64,000 bases of DNA from Bacteroidota bacterium (GTDB lineage: Bacteria > Bacteroidota > Bacteroidia > JACCXN01): assembly GCA_013696965.1 (NCBI GenBank), contig JACCXN010000032.1, positions 1 through 64,000 of the forward strand, in the 5' to 3' direction. Position 1 is the stretch's first letter; each line of letters opens with the position of its first letter. Shown here piece by piece: positions 1 through 9,500 of the stretch. The notes below the pieces were generated by a model, which was given only the letters and a program-made list of their open reading frames with translations, was not told where the DNA came from and did not search any database. The position numbers and the translations under genes are program-made.

Positions 1-413
1 TTGATCAGGCAGATGAATTTCATTCCATAAGAGCTAAGTCACTTTATATGCTTGCTTATGATACTGTTTTCAGGCCAATTGTTGAGCCTATTAATGATCA
101 GATAGGAATGAGATTATTAAATGAAAATGACATTAAAAATGAAGAAATAGTTTTAGAAATTGATGCTATTGCTGTTTCTCCAAACCCGGCAACCAATCAT
201 GCAACTATTTCATACGAAATAAATACTGTAAAAGGCCAGGGTTTAATTGAAATGCGAAATGTATTGGGCCAGTTGGTTTTTTCTACTGCTATCACTACCG
301 AAAAGGGCAATGTTAATGTAGATACATCCAAACTTACCGATGGTATTTATTTTATAAATATTTCTGTAAATGGAGTACAAACAGCTCAAAAGAAGCTTTT
401 GCTGATCAAGTAA
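1..413 (+). CDS. C-terminal fragment of a type IX secreted protein
   Basis: The reading frame is open from base 3 of the window to the TAA at 411-413, so the gene starts upstream and only its last ~136 codons are visible. The final ~80 residues form a Por-secretion-system (type A) C-terminal sorting domain: an SPNPATNHATISYEI-like opening, a central GQLVF strand, an LTDGIYFI motif and the short basic tail KKLLLIK. In Bacteroidota this domain sends proteins through the type IX secretion system, after which it is cleaved and the cargo is anchored or released at the cell surface. The catalytic or binding part lies outside the window, so no function can be given. An ATG at 48 lies inside the open frame and is unlikely to be the true start. 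A strong hairpin terminator follows. Confidence 0.85.
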   Translation, partial: DQADEFHSIRAKSLYMLAYDTVFRPIVEPINDQIGMRLLNENDIKNEEIVLEIDAIAVSPNPATNHATISYEINTVKGQGLIEMRNVLGQLVFSTAITTEKGNVNVDTSKLTDGIYFINISVNGVQTAQKKLLLIK

Positions 414-435
414 AGTTTTGAATCAAACAATTTCT

Positions 436-468
436 AAGGGAATTCCTAACAAGGGATTCCCTTTTTTT
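436..468 (+). terminator. Rho-independent terminator
   Basis: AAGGGAAT (436-443) pairs perfectly with ATTCCCTT (456-463) across a 12-nt loop and runs into seven Ts (462-468). It lies 23 nt after the stop of the secreted-protein gene. Confidence 0.8.
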
Positions 469-703
469 GTGAGTTTTAAGTTTATTTTTTGACTAAGAGC
501 AAAATAATTTTTCATGGTCTTTTTTATTCTGTCTTTATAATTTTACCATTATCATACAAATCAATACAATTAGGATTAAAAGCATTTATTGTAAGTATAT
601 AAATATAATAACAATGGATTTTCATCTTCAACTTTGTTTTTACTAAAAATACAATTTTCTTTCCTAAATGCCAATCGGTTTTCTGCCTGTGCTATTTGCA
701 AGA

Positions 704-748
704 GATTCCTCCCTTTGGTCGGAATGAAGCGAAGCGCAATGAGGAATC
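704..748. repeat. Palindromic GATTCCTC...GAGGAATC repeat
   Basis: GATTCCTC (704-711) and its reverse complement GAGGAATC (741-748) flank a segment containing GGAATGAAGCGAAG. A further GATTCCTCCC starts near 791. The same arms and the same GGAATGA core recur inside the larger element at 26543-26674. Apart from this repeat and the terminator, the 443-nt stretch 414-856 shows no gene. Confidence 0.6.
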
Positions 749-856
749 CCTTTCTGAATGCAGTGTTGGATGTATGAACTATTTGAAACAGATTCCTCCC
801 TTTTGGTGGGTAGGACAGTTTGTTGTTTTTTAGAAAAATTTCTATTTAAAAAGCCA

Positions 857-2071
857 CTACTTACCCAAATTTAAAATATGGCCCATTTTATCCTTTTTAG
901 TCTTTAAATAAACCTCATTGTGGACATTTGATTTTATTTCGATACTTGTATTTTCAATAATTTCTAAACCATAACCAATAAGTCCGGCTCTTTTCTTAGG
1001 ATTGTTAGTTAAAAGATTTATTTTTTTAACACCCAGGTCTCTTAAAATCTGTGCTCCGATACCATAATCCCTGTCATCCATTGAAAAACCAAGTTCAATA
1101 TTTGCCTCAACTGTGTCTCGTCCCTGTTCCTGGAGCTTATATGCCTTAAGTTTGTTTAAAAGACCAATACCCCTACCCTCCTGATTCATGTATAAAATAG
1201 CACCTTTACCAGCCTTTTCAATTATTTCCATTGCTCTATGGAGTTGAGGTCCGCAATCGCAGCGACAAGATCCAAATATATCCCCGGTCATGCAGGAGGA
1301 GTGTACTCTAACCAATACAGTTTCATCCTCTTTCCAATTGCCTTTTGTCAATGCAAGGTGTTCCTGTCCTGTTGTTGTTTGTCTGTAGGCTGTAAGTTCG
1401 AAATCACCCCACACGGTTGGCAAATGAACACTCACTTCTCTTTGGATTAAGGTTTCGTTCTGAAGCCTGTAGGCAATAAGATCCTTAATGGAAACAATTT
1501 TAAGGTTAAACCGCTCGGCAATTTTAAATAAATCAGCAAGTCGAGCCATTGTGCCGTCCTCATTCATAATTTCTACAATTACGCCTGCAGGTTCAAATCC
1601 TGCTAATCTTGCTAGGTCAATTGCTGCTTCTGTGTGTCCGGCTCTTCTTAAAACACCTCCACGTTTTGCCTTTAATGGAAAAATATGACCAGGCCTTGCA
1701 AGCTCTTCTTTTTTAATAGTTGGATCAATTAAAGCTTTAATTGTTTTTGCCCTATCACTAGCTGAAATTCCAGTTGTGCAACCGTGTCCGGTTAAATCAA
1801 CCGAAACTGTAAATGGAGTTTCATATAATGAATTGTTTGATGAAACCATTAGTTCAAGTCCTAATTCATCGCAGCGGTCCTCAATAAGAGGTGCACAGAT
1901 TAAGCCCCTGCCGTGTGTTGCCATAAAATTGATGATCTCAGTTGTTGCGCAACGGGCAGCAACTATAAAATCACCTTCATTCTCCCTGTCTTCATCATCA
2001 ACCACGATAATTACTTTACCCGATCTTATGTCTTCAATAGCCTCGGCTATTGTGTTTAGTTTCTCATTCAT
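857..2071 (-). CDS. ribBA: Bifunctional DHBP synthase / GTP cyclohydrolase II
   Basis: A 404-residue riboflavin biosynthesis enzyme. The N-terminal half makes 3,4-dihydroxy-2-butanone 4-phosphate from ribulose 5-phosphate (motifs [20 protein letters not shown] and [14 protein letters not shown]). The C-terminal half is GTP cyclohydrolase II with the zinc cysteines of [23 protein letters not shown] and LLTNNPKK. Both halves are complete and the length is normal for fused RibBA. The frame extends six codons upstream to a TTG, but that TTG overlaps an exact TAACTTTG promoter box, so the ATG at 2071 is the better start. The gene stands alone, opposite in strand to its left neighbour and ~200 nt from the DivIC-like gene. 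No FMN riboswitch was recognised in the short leader. Confidence 0.95.
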   Translation of the reverse strand: MNEKLNTIAEAIEDIRSGKVIIVVDDEDRENEGDFIVAARCATTEIINFMATHGRGLICAPLIEDRCDELGLELMVSSNNSLYETPFTVSVDLTGHGCTTGISASDRAKTIKALIDPTIKKEELARPGHIFPLKAKRGGVLRRAGHTEAAIDLARLAGFEPAGVIVEIMNEDGTMARLADLFKIAERFNLKIVSIKDLIAYRLQNETLIQREVSVHLPTVWGDFELTAYRQTTTGQEHLALTKGNWKEDETVLVRVHSSCMTGDIFGSCRCDCGPQLHRAMEIIEKAGKGAILYMNQEGRGIGLLNKLKAYKLQEQGRDTVEANIELGFSMDDRDYGIGAQILRDLGVKKINLLTNNPKKRAGLIGYGLEIIENTSIEIKSNVHNEVYLKTKKDKMGHILNLGK

Positions 2072-2086
2072 TGTATTGGTTTGACG

Positions 2087-2094
2087 CAAAGTTA
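2087..2094 (-). promoter_or_regulatory. -7 promoter box of ribBA (TAACTTTG)
   Basis: On the minus strand TAACTTTG matches the Bacteroidota -7 consensus TAnnTTTG exactly and lies ~15 nt before the preferred ATG. No TTTG was found at the -33 position. It decides the ribBA start against the upstream TTG. Confidence 0.55.
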
Positions 2095-2269
2095 GCGAAA
2101 TAGTGTTTGTGTTTTAGTTAAAAAAAAATATTATTCTTCCCTAACAGCCATAATTACTAGTGTTTGGCTTATAGTTGGAATTCGAAATACGTTTCTTTGA
2201 TTCTGGTTTAAAACGATTTGGATACCTTGAATAGTATTTTAATTAAAAAGTGAGTCTTGTAAAAAACCG

Positions 2270-2563
2270 TTATTTTTCCCTTACAATAACAAAAATATCT
2301 TCATTTTCCTTTTTCATAAGATAATGTTCGCGCGCAAATTTTTCCAGTGTTTTTGGATTGGTTTTAAGATCCACAAGATTTTCCTGGTCTTTTTTAATTT
2401 CTTCCAGAAAAAATCTTTTTTCTTCCGTTAATTTATTTAATTCATTGGATATTTTGAATTGTGAAATTAAATCATTACGATCAAAAAATAACAGCCAAAA
2501 TAAAAACACCAAACCTGAAATAGCATACCTGTTTTTTATCCAATGCGGTATTTTTTTAAACAT
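2270..2563 (-). CDS. Septum formation initiator (FtsB/DivIC-like) protein
   Basis: A 97-residue bitopic membrane protein. A short basic cytoplasmic end (MFKKIPHWIKNRY) is followed by one transmembrane helix around residues 14-27 (AISGLVFLFWLLFF), then a heptad-like coiled coil rich in Leu, Glu and Lys (about 35-65), and a C-terminal segment with the AREHYLMKKENEDIF pattern typical of FtsB/DivIC. Family members sit in the division septum, bind FtsL and FtsQ and help activate septal peptidoglycan synthesis. Length and architecture fit. In Bacteroidota this gene often lies near eno, but here it stands alone between ribBA and a divergent peptidase gene. Assignment to FtsB versus DivIC cannot be settled by eye. 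Confidence 0.85.
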   Translation of the reverse strand: MFKKIPHWIKNRYAISGLVFLFWLLFFDRNDLISQFKISNELNKLTEEKRFFLEEIKKDQENLVDLKTNPKTLEKFAREHYLMKKENEDIFVIVREK

Positions 2564-2773
2564 CTTTTTTTTTACAAAATTAATTAAATTATACCTTTAT
2601 GCATAAAGTATACGTTGAATTTTTTCAACCAATTAAAGTGCAAAACAATAAAACGCCTTTTATAGCTTTAAGAAATAGGATGATTATAGGATGGTTAATT
2701 GTCAAATAATTGTTATTTTCGCACACTTTTAAAGCATTTTAACTTAATTTGTAACTCCAAAATCAATACTCTT

Positions 2774-4927
2774 ATGATGAAAAAAATATTATGTTTAGCT
2801 GTTTCTTTAGGCATTGTTTTTTGTACAAAAGCAGACGAAGGTATGTGGCTGCTGATGAAACTTAAAAACATGAACTATGAAAACATGCAGAAAATGGGGT
2901 TAAACCTTACTGCAGAAGAACTTTATAGTGTTAATAATTCCAGTTTAAAAGATGCTATTGTTTCCCTAGGTGGCTTTTGCACTGGAGAAATAATTTCTCC
3001 TCAAGGATTAATGCTTACCAATCATCATTGTGCTTTTGATGCAATTCAAACCCATAGTTCTGTAAAAAATGATTATTTAACAGATGGTTTTTGGGCAATG
3101 TCTAAGAAAGAGGAACTTCCCAATGAAGGACTTACAGCATCTTTTTTTGTTAGAATGGAGGATGTAACAAACAAAGTGCTTGAACAATTAACTCCTGAGA
3201 TGAATGAAAATCAAAGGAAGGCTGCCATAAAAAAGATTTCTGATGAATTAAAAAAAGAGGCTACTCTTGGAACACACTACAATGCTGATGTGAAAAGTTT
3301 TTTTGAAGGCAATGAATTTTATTTATTCATTTATGAAACTTTCCAGGATATCCGTTTGGTTGGAGCACCTCCATCTTCTATAGGTAAGTTTGGTGGGGAT
3401 ACTGATAATTGGATGTGGCCAAGGCATACAGGCGATTTTTCATTGTTCAGGGTATATATGTCACCTGATGGAAAACCTGCTCCGTATTCTGTTGATAATG
3501 TACCTTACAAATCAAAGCATTTTTTGCCAGTATCCATCAAAGGAGTTGAAAACAATGACTTTGCAATGGTTTTAGGTTATCCTGGTCGTACCGATCGTTT
3601 CCTTACTTCTTACGGAGTTAAACTTGCAATTGAAAAGGATCAACCAGCAAGAGTAAAAATAAGAGAAAAAAGACTTGCTATAATGAAAGAGGACATGAAT
3701 AAAAGTGATGAGGTGAGAATTAAATATGCTTCTACTTATGCCCAGGTTAGTAACTATTATAAATATTTCCAGGGTCAGACAAAAGGCTTGAAAAAACTAT
3801 CTGTATATGATAAAAAGAAAACTTTGGAAAATGATTTTTTAGCATGGATTGAAGCAGATGCATCTCGTAATGCATATTATGGACAAAGTATACCTGATAT
3901 TGCTGCCGCTTATGCATTGCTTGAAGATTATAAATTATCCCAGGTTTATCTTCAGGAAGCTGTTTTTGGATGCCAGATCATCGCTTTTTCAGCTAATTTC
4001 ATGGCATTATCAGGACATTTAGCAAATAAGGAAGCCAAAAAGGAAGATACAGATGCAATTGTTGCTCAATTAAGAGAAGTTGCAAAAGAACATTTTAAAG
4101 ATTACAATGCCCCAACGGATAAAAAAGTAACAGCAGCAATGCTTACCTACTTTAATTCAGATATCGCAAAGGATCTTCATCCTGATCTTTTCAAAACTAT
4201 TGAATCTAAATATAAAGGAGATTTCAATAAGTATGCTGAAGATATGTTTTCACAATCTATTTTTGCTGATCAGGAAAAGTTGAATAAATTTTTAGACAAA
4301 CCCACTGCAAAGTCTCTTGATAAAGATCCTGCAATGATTGCCTTTAAATCATTCATTACTAATTACCAGACTAAAATTCAGCCCGTAATTCTTCAATCAA
4401 ACGAAAAGCTTGAAAAAGGAAACAGATTGTTTGTGGATGGGCTTAGAAAAATGAATGCTGACAAACAATATTATCCCAATGCAAATTTTACAATGCGTTT
4501 AACTTATGGTAAAGTAGGGGATTATGTTCCAAATGATGCAATGTTTTATAAGCATTTTACAACAAGCGATGGTATTCTTGAAAAAGAGGATCCTAAAGAA
4601 GAAGAATTTATTGTTCCTGCAAAATTAAAGGAATTAATACAGAAAAGAGATTTCGGAAGGTATGCAGATAAAAACGGTAACCTTGTTGTTGCTTTTATAT
4701 CTGATAACGATATTACTGGAGGCAATTCCGGAAGCCCTGTGATTAATGGAAAAGGCCATTTAATCGGTTGTGCTTTTGATGGTAACTGGGAAGCAATGAG
4801 TGGCGATATTGCCTTTGAAACTGAACTTCAAAGAACAATTTCAGTAGATGCTCGTTTCATATTATTCATCATTGATAAATATGCAGGTGCTACTCATTTA
4901 ATTAACGAAATGACTATTATCCAATAG
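2774..4927 (+). CDS. S46 family dipeptidyl-peptidase, DPP7-like
   Basis: A 717-residue exported serine dipeptidyl-peptidase of family S46, which removes N-terminal dipeptides from peptides in the periplasm. The signal peptide is residues 1-20 (MMKKILCLAVSLGIVFCTKA). The triad is visible as His85 in TNHHC, Asp221 in RHTGDF and Ser652 in GGNSGSPV. The residue 18 positions after the serine is Gly (FDGNWEAM). In the family an Arg here gives DPP11-type acidic P1 specificity and a Gly gives DPP7-type hydrophobic specificity, so DPP7-like specificity is inferred. The frame extends upstream to a TTG, but the ATG pair at 2774/2777 directly precedes the signal peptide and is preferred. A hairpin follows the gene. 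Confidence 0.93.
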   Translation: MMKKILCLAVSLGIVFCTKADEGMWLLMKLKNMNYENMQKMGLNLTAEELYSVNNSSLKDAIVSLGGFCTGEIISPQGLMLTNHHCAFDAIQTHSSVKNDYLTDGFWAMSKKEELPNEGLTASFFVRMEDVTNKVLEQLTPEMNENQRKAAIKKISDELKKEATLGTHYNADVKSFFEGNEFYLFIYETFQDIRLVGAPPSSIGKFGGDTDNWMWPRHTGDFSLFRVYMSPDGKPAPYSVDNVPYKSKHFLPVSIKGVENNDFAMVLGYPGRTDRFLTSYGVKLAIEKDQPARVKIREKRLAIMKEDMNKSDEVRIKYASTYAQVSNYYKYFQGQTKGLKKLSVYDKKKTLENDFLAWIEADASRNAYYGQSIPDIAAAYALLEDYKLSQVYLQEAVFGCQIIAFSANFMALSGHLANKEAKKEDTDAIVAQLREVAKEHFKDYNAPTDKKVTAAMLTYFNSDIAKDLHPDLFKTIESKYKGDFNKYAEDMFSQSIFADQEKLNKFLDKPTAKSLDKDPAMIAFKSFITNYQTKIQPVILQSNEKLEKGNRLFVDGLRKMNADKQYYPNANFTMRLTYGKVGDYVPNDAMFYKHFTTSDGILEKEDPKEEEFIVPAKLKELIQKRDFGRYADKNGNLVVAFISDNDITGGNSGSPVINGKGHLIGCAFDGNWEAMSGDIAFETELQRTISVDARFILFIIDKYAGATHLINEMTIIQ

Positions 4928-4962
4928 CAGAAGAATCAGGCAATTTATCCTGAATAAAAATT

Positions 4963-5013
4963 AAGAGTACTATGCATAGGGACTATTTTTCACCCCCTTT
5001 GCATAGTACTTTT
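4963..5013 (+). terminator. Long-stem hairpin between the S46 peptidase and queE
   Basis: AGTACTATGC (4966-4975) pairs perfectly with GCATAGTACT (5001-5010); including flanking A-T and G-T pairs the stem reaches 13 bp, with a 25-nt loop, followed by TTTTATT. It probably terminates the peptidase transcript. It ends only ~18 nt before the queE ATG, so a role in queE expression is also possible. Confidence 0.6.
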
Positions 5014-5030
5014 ATTATGTGGAAATTAAA

Positions 5031-5675
5031 ATGAAAGAAGAAATCAAATCACCCGCCGCTTTTGAAGATCAACCAGGTATTATGTTGCCTTTGATGGAGG
5101 AATTTTACACTATACAAGGCGAAGGATATAATACAGGCAAGGCTGCTTATTTTATTCGGCTTGGTGGTTGCGATGTTGGTTGCCATTGGTGTGATGTGAA
5201 AGAAAGTTGGAATGCAAGTTTCCATCCAATGACCCATTCTGATTTAATTGTGGAACATGCTTTAAAATATGCCGGAAAGGCAGTTGTTGTAACAGGAGGG
5301 GAACCTTCTTTATACCAACTTGATTATCTTACTTCAAAATTAAAAGAAAAAGGCATTTCCACCTTTGTTGAAACCTCCGGGGCTTACCCATTAACCGGAA
5401 ACTGGGATTGGATTTGTTTATCTCCAAAAAAAACAATGCATCCATTAAAAGAAATTTTGCCCCTTGCCCATGAACTTAAAATGATAATTTTTAACCAGCA
5501 TGATTTTATTTGGGCAGAAGAAAATGCGAAAATGGTTTCTGAAAACTGCAAACTATACCTACAGCCTGAATGGAGCCGTTCTTCAGAAATTACTCCCCAG
5601 ATAATTGAATACGTGAAAAATAATCCCAAATGGAATATTTCTTTACAGACCCATAAATTCATGAATATTCCTTGA
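5031..5675 (+). CDS. queE: 7-carboxy-7-deazaguanine synthase
   Basis: A 214-residue radical-SAM enzyme that converts 6-carboxytetrahydropterin to 7-carboxy-7-deazaguanine, the step that builds the deazapurine ring of queuosine and related 7-deazaguanines. The 4Fe-4S cysteines are in GGCDVGCHWCD (C-x3-C-x2-C), preceded by the QGEGYNTGKAAYFIRL segment usual for QueE, and VVVTGGEPSLYQ is the SAM-binding GGE motif. An in-frame GTG at 5019 is an alternative start, but ATG at 5031 is better spaced from the upstream hairpin. No queC, queD or queF is adjacent, so the pathway genes are dispersed. A 9-bp A/T-rich hairpin follows. Confidence 0.93.
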   Translation: MKEEIKSPAAFEDQPGIMLPLMEEFYTIQGEGYNTGKAAYFIRLGGCDVGCHWCDVKESWNASFHPMTHSDLIVEHALKYAGKAVVVTGGEPSLYQLDYLTSKLKEKGISTFVETSGAYPLTGNWDWICLSPKKTMHPLKEILPLAHELKMIIFNQHDFIWAEENAKMVSENCKLYLQPEWSRSSEITPQIIEYVKNNPKWNISLQTHKFMNIP

Positions 5676-5723
5676 TTGAGGATGTTAAAAGCAGATTTTA
5701 CCAATTAAAATCCTTTTGATTAA

Positions 5724-5750
5724 ATGTAAAAAGCAAATTGTTTTTTACAT
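5724..5750. terminator. AT-rich hairpin after queE, possibly bidirectional
   Basis: ATGTAAAAA (5724-5732) pairs with TTTTTACAT (5742-5750) across a 9-nt loop. It lies between the convergent queE and plsY genes. The stem is AT-rich and hence weak. The rest of 5676-5945 shows no convincing gene. Confidence 0.4.
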
Positions 5751-5945
5751 TAAACGCAATGAATTCATTTGATTACATTCCTCTTTTTCTTGATTTTATT
5801 TGCACTAGAAAAAAGCATAAATTGAACCGTACAAAAAAACAACAATCGAAAATCTTTTTTTAACCTGCTAATAATTGACGGCAACAGGTTTTTAGAAATA
5901 GAATTGAATTGTGTATTGATATAATTCAGCTTGAAATCAGCTATT

Positions 5946-6572
5946 CTACCCAAACAAATTTGTTTTGGATTCGGTTTTATTGGCCAACCTTTTGAGGTTT
6001 TCTTTATGGGTTAACAATACAAGAAAAAATACGCCAAGGGAAAACACAATAAAAGCAGGCGATATAACACCAAAAATAAAGATTGTTATCAAAGGAAAAA
6101 AAAGAGCGCCTATGATAGAAGATAATGAAACAAATTTTGAAAAATAAAGCACTACTAAAAAAATCAAAACAGTTAATCCTGCAGCAATTGGTTCAATAAC
6201 AATCATAATCCCCAATAATGTAGCAACGCCTTTTCCTCCTTTAAAACCAGTATAAACAGGAAATATATGCCCTAAAACTGCTGCTGTTCCCAGTAACAAT
6301 TGAAAAATCAGAAAAGCATCAGAGCCTTTTGCAGAAGAATAGAAAACTTCTGCCAATAAGACCGCTAATGATCCTTTTAGCACATCAATAATTAATACTG
6401 GTATACCTGCTTTCTTACCTAAAACCCTAAACGTGTTGGTGGCACCCGAACTGCTACTTCCATGCTTACGTACATCAATATTGTAAAATATTTTACCGAT
6501 CCATACTGCGGGAGATAATGCACCCAATAGATAGGCTAACATTATTATTGCTATGTACTCATAAATTTCCAT
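5946..6572 (-). CDS. plsY: Glycerol-3-phosphate acyltransferase PlsY
   Basis: A 208-residue polytopic inner-membrane enzyme that transfers an acyl group from acyl-phosphate to sn-glycerol 3-phosphate, the first step of phosphatidic acid synthesis. The three conserved PlsY motifs are visible: LLGALSPAVWIGK near the N-terminus, the HGSSSSGATNTFRVLGKKAG region with Asn-Thr-Arg, and GFKGGKGVAT. About five hydrophobic segments alternate with these loops and the length is typical. It is the last gene of a minus-strand run, starting 8 nt after the end of the large exported protein gene, so cotranscription is likely. The partner PlsX is not in the window. Confidence 0.95.
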   Translation of the reverse strand: MEIYEYIAIIMLAYLLGALSPAVWIGKIFYNIDVRKHGSSSSGATNTFRVLGKKAGIPVLIIDVLKGSLAVLLAEVFYSSAKGSDAFLIFQLLLGTAAVLGHIFPVYTGFKGGKGVATLLGIMIVIEPIAAGLTVLIFLVVLYFSKFVSLSSIIGALFFPLITIFIFGVISPAFIVFSLGVFFLVLLTHKENLKRLANKTESKTNLFG

Positions 6573-6580
6573 GGCCCTAA

Positions 6581-9500
6581 TTATTCTTCTTTTTGTTCCT
6601 CAGAATTCTCCAGTTTCCTCAAAAATTGATTCTTTTTAGAAACGGTAGAGATGATATATTGAAAAGGAGCCTCTCCTTTCACGTTTTTATATTTTCTCTT
6701 ATCTGATTTTACTTCTTTAATAATTTTATTAAACTCTTCATTAGATGACAATGCCTGCATTACATTTCTTTGATAGCTAAAGAAATACCATTCCCCTGCA
6801 CCCAAATCCAAATACAAATTCATTATGTCTCCTCCTCGCTTTTTAACTATTTCAATATTACCGTCAAATACCCTGTTAATTTGCGTTTTGTATATGTTTC
6901 CAATTCCAATTTGACCAATTGACCGGTAAGATCTTAAGTTCTCTTCCCATCGGAATTTCACATCCGTAAAGAAAATAGTATGATTTAAATCTGATGGAAA
7001 TTTCCTGTAGGATCCACCATATAAATTCAATTCTGAAATTAATTTATCCGCACTCTCCTTGCCCAATAATTCTCTCATGCTTTTTTCAAATACCAGCCTT
7101 GAATAATCCACTGGTTGAGCAGAAGCGCTTTTTTGCATACGCTCTGCCATTTTTTCCATTGCAGATTCTTCGAAGAAAAAATTCATCGGAAAAATCACAT
7201 CGAAAAGCACAAGGTTATCATTCAAATTATGTGTGGAATATCCAGCCGGTTTTACTGTAATATTTCCTAAATCAACACCTAAATCCATATTACCTTCACC
7301 ATAAAACTTACAGTCATTGATGTTTAATGAAATGTAATTTCCTGTGAGCATATTTTCCTTGAGTTTTTCCCTATTTGAAATTCGGTATTCCTTGGATGCT
7401 TTATCATAAAACAGGAACCCATCTGCACCTATAACATTAATATCCTTAGGTGAAAGTTTTTTAGAAAGGTATGAAGAATAAATACCAACAGAATCATTGG
7501 CAAGTAAAAGGCCACTAGCTAATTTATAATTATCCTCATTTACGGGCTGCTGTGCAACAGGAATATAAATTTCCATTGGATCAATTTCAGCATTAAACTT
7601 CATCCAGTTTCGGGAAAGCATTTCACAACCATGAATAATGCGTGAAGTTCCATCAAAGCTTAGGTGTTGCTTTGTTGCCTCCAGTTTTACATTTCCTGTA
7701 AATTCGAAATAAGGACTTAATTTAAAGGCTATTGCATCTTCAATGATACCTTCGGCAGAAGTTTGGCCAGTAGTATCAGGCGAAATTTCATTAAAATGGA
7801 TAGTTTGAATAACCTTATTCTCATCTACATAATCGTAATCACCAGAAGCTGTATATTTTCGCTTTCCCTCAACATTTACTGTAGAATTGTAAAGGGTATG
7901 GTACTGAGTAATGTAATTTGCTTTTATTTTAGCGTTTTCCAATGTTCGCATTTTAGCTTTTTTCTCAACTACAACCTCTCCATCTCCTGGATAAATCATG
8001 GCATCAGCTACATTAAAATATTTAACCTGTGAGGAGTAAATTACATTTTCCTTTAAATCGTACCTAGTTTTAGGTGAAAAATAAGACAAAGAATCCTGTT
8101 TTGGGTGAATGGAAATAAATTGTGATCCTGTTAAATCCAAATCACTACTTCCTGGGTCATTTGCCTGGCTTTTGCCTCCGGTTAATTCGATATCATTTTT
8201 ATCCATTAACCATGTAAACTGATCCATAAAACACACGTACTGGTTGGAAGGGAATTCCATTAAAGATCCACCTCCATTTGAAATAAACTTAGCTTTCCTT
8301 TCAGCAAAATTTACATGTGCATTTACATTAATTGTTTTAAGAGCGAACTCAGCGGAAGATAAGCTGGCTAATCTAAAATCAGCCGTGTCAGAGAAAAATT
8401 CATTGAATTTATATTTATATTCTTTTGCATCCATTTCAGCATTGTTAAAAGTCATTAAACCCTCGCCTGTAAGACCTGAGGGTTCAAGAAACAATTTACC
8501 ATGAGATTCTGCCTGACCATTAAACATTACAAGAGGATTGTTTCGCTTTTCTACTTCCATTATATCTTTAAAAGGCATAAAATGCATATAAGCCCCGGCG
8601 GCGGCAACTGCTGGATATTCCACTCCGCTATTTCTCTCAGCAATAGTATATTGGTTCATTAAAGCATTGGTAGAATCAGGATAAAATATAAAATTATTCG
8701 AATGAGCCTTGGAGGTTATGTAATTCAATGTTCCGTCTCCTTTTAATCCCTCATGACTCATTTTAATGTCATTTTCGAAAACAGCCTTATTTCCATAAAC
8801 AGGATACCCTCCCGGAGGTGCTTTTCTAATAAAACCTAGAGAATAATCTGCTTGTAGAGTTAAATCTTCCTGAAAATCAGGGAAAATTCCTGCTGAAACA
8901 AAAAGACCTTTAAATCTAAGGGATGCATTTTCAAATGAGTTAAGGCTGTCAATAGTAAAAGGGTCTACCTTAAAATAAAATTTCTCCTTATTGTACGCTC
9001 CCATTTGTATGGATGGACTGTTATAATAAACAAAAGACTCTTTACGACTGTTTAAAACAGGATAATTTGCAAGTGATTTCAACCCTGATTTATTTTTTGG
9101 ACCATCAATAAGTAAATCTCCCTGTATATCTTCAATTACAGTTTTCACTCTTATCATTGGCTGTCTACCGTATTCATCTTTTTGTCCAACTTTTACTTTA
9201 ATACTTAAAGAATCAACTGCAATAAGATTAATTTTAAAGGTTTCATATTCAAAGGAAAATTGCTTTCCGTAAAAATCGAAAAGTCCAGCATTAACAACAC
9301 CTCCAAAAATAAAATCACGGTTTTTCTTTAATGTTATTTCTCTTTTTGAGGGTTGAATAAATACATTTTGTGAATCACTTAGAAAAATCTGACTAACTCC
9401 TCTTATGGTAAGATCGTAGTTTAAAAGATTCAGTGTAGCATTGGCTTTTCCCGATATATCTGAATTAAATTCAATTACATCGTAATCCCTCTTTTCGGCA

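Noticed and set aside
1560-1620. tRNA-like GGTTCAAATCCTGC segment
   Set aside because: It lies inside ribBA coding sequence and no acceptor stem or anticodon arm can be formed around it.
2597-2608. TTTATGCATAAA palindrome upstream of the DivIC-like gene
   Set aside because: A 12-bp AT-rich palindrome is expected by chance here; no second copy or regulator supports an operator.
5765-5953. 62-codon frame on the minus strand next to plsY
   Set aside because: It overlaps the plsY end, has low-complexity basic composition, no motif and no start context; probably chance.
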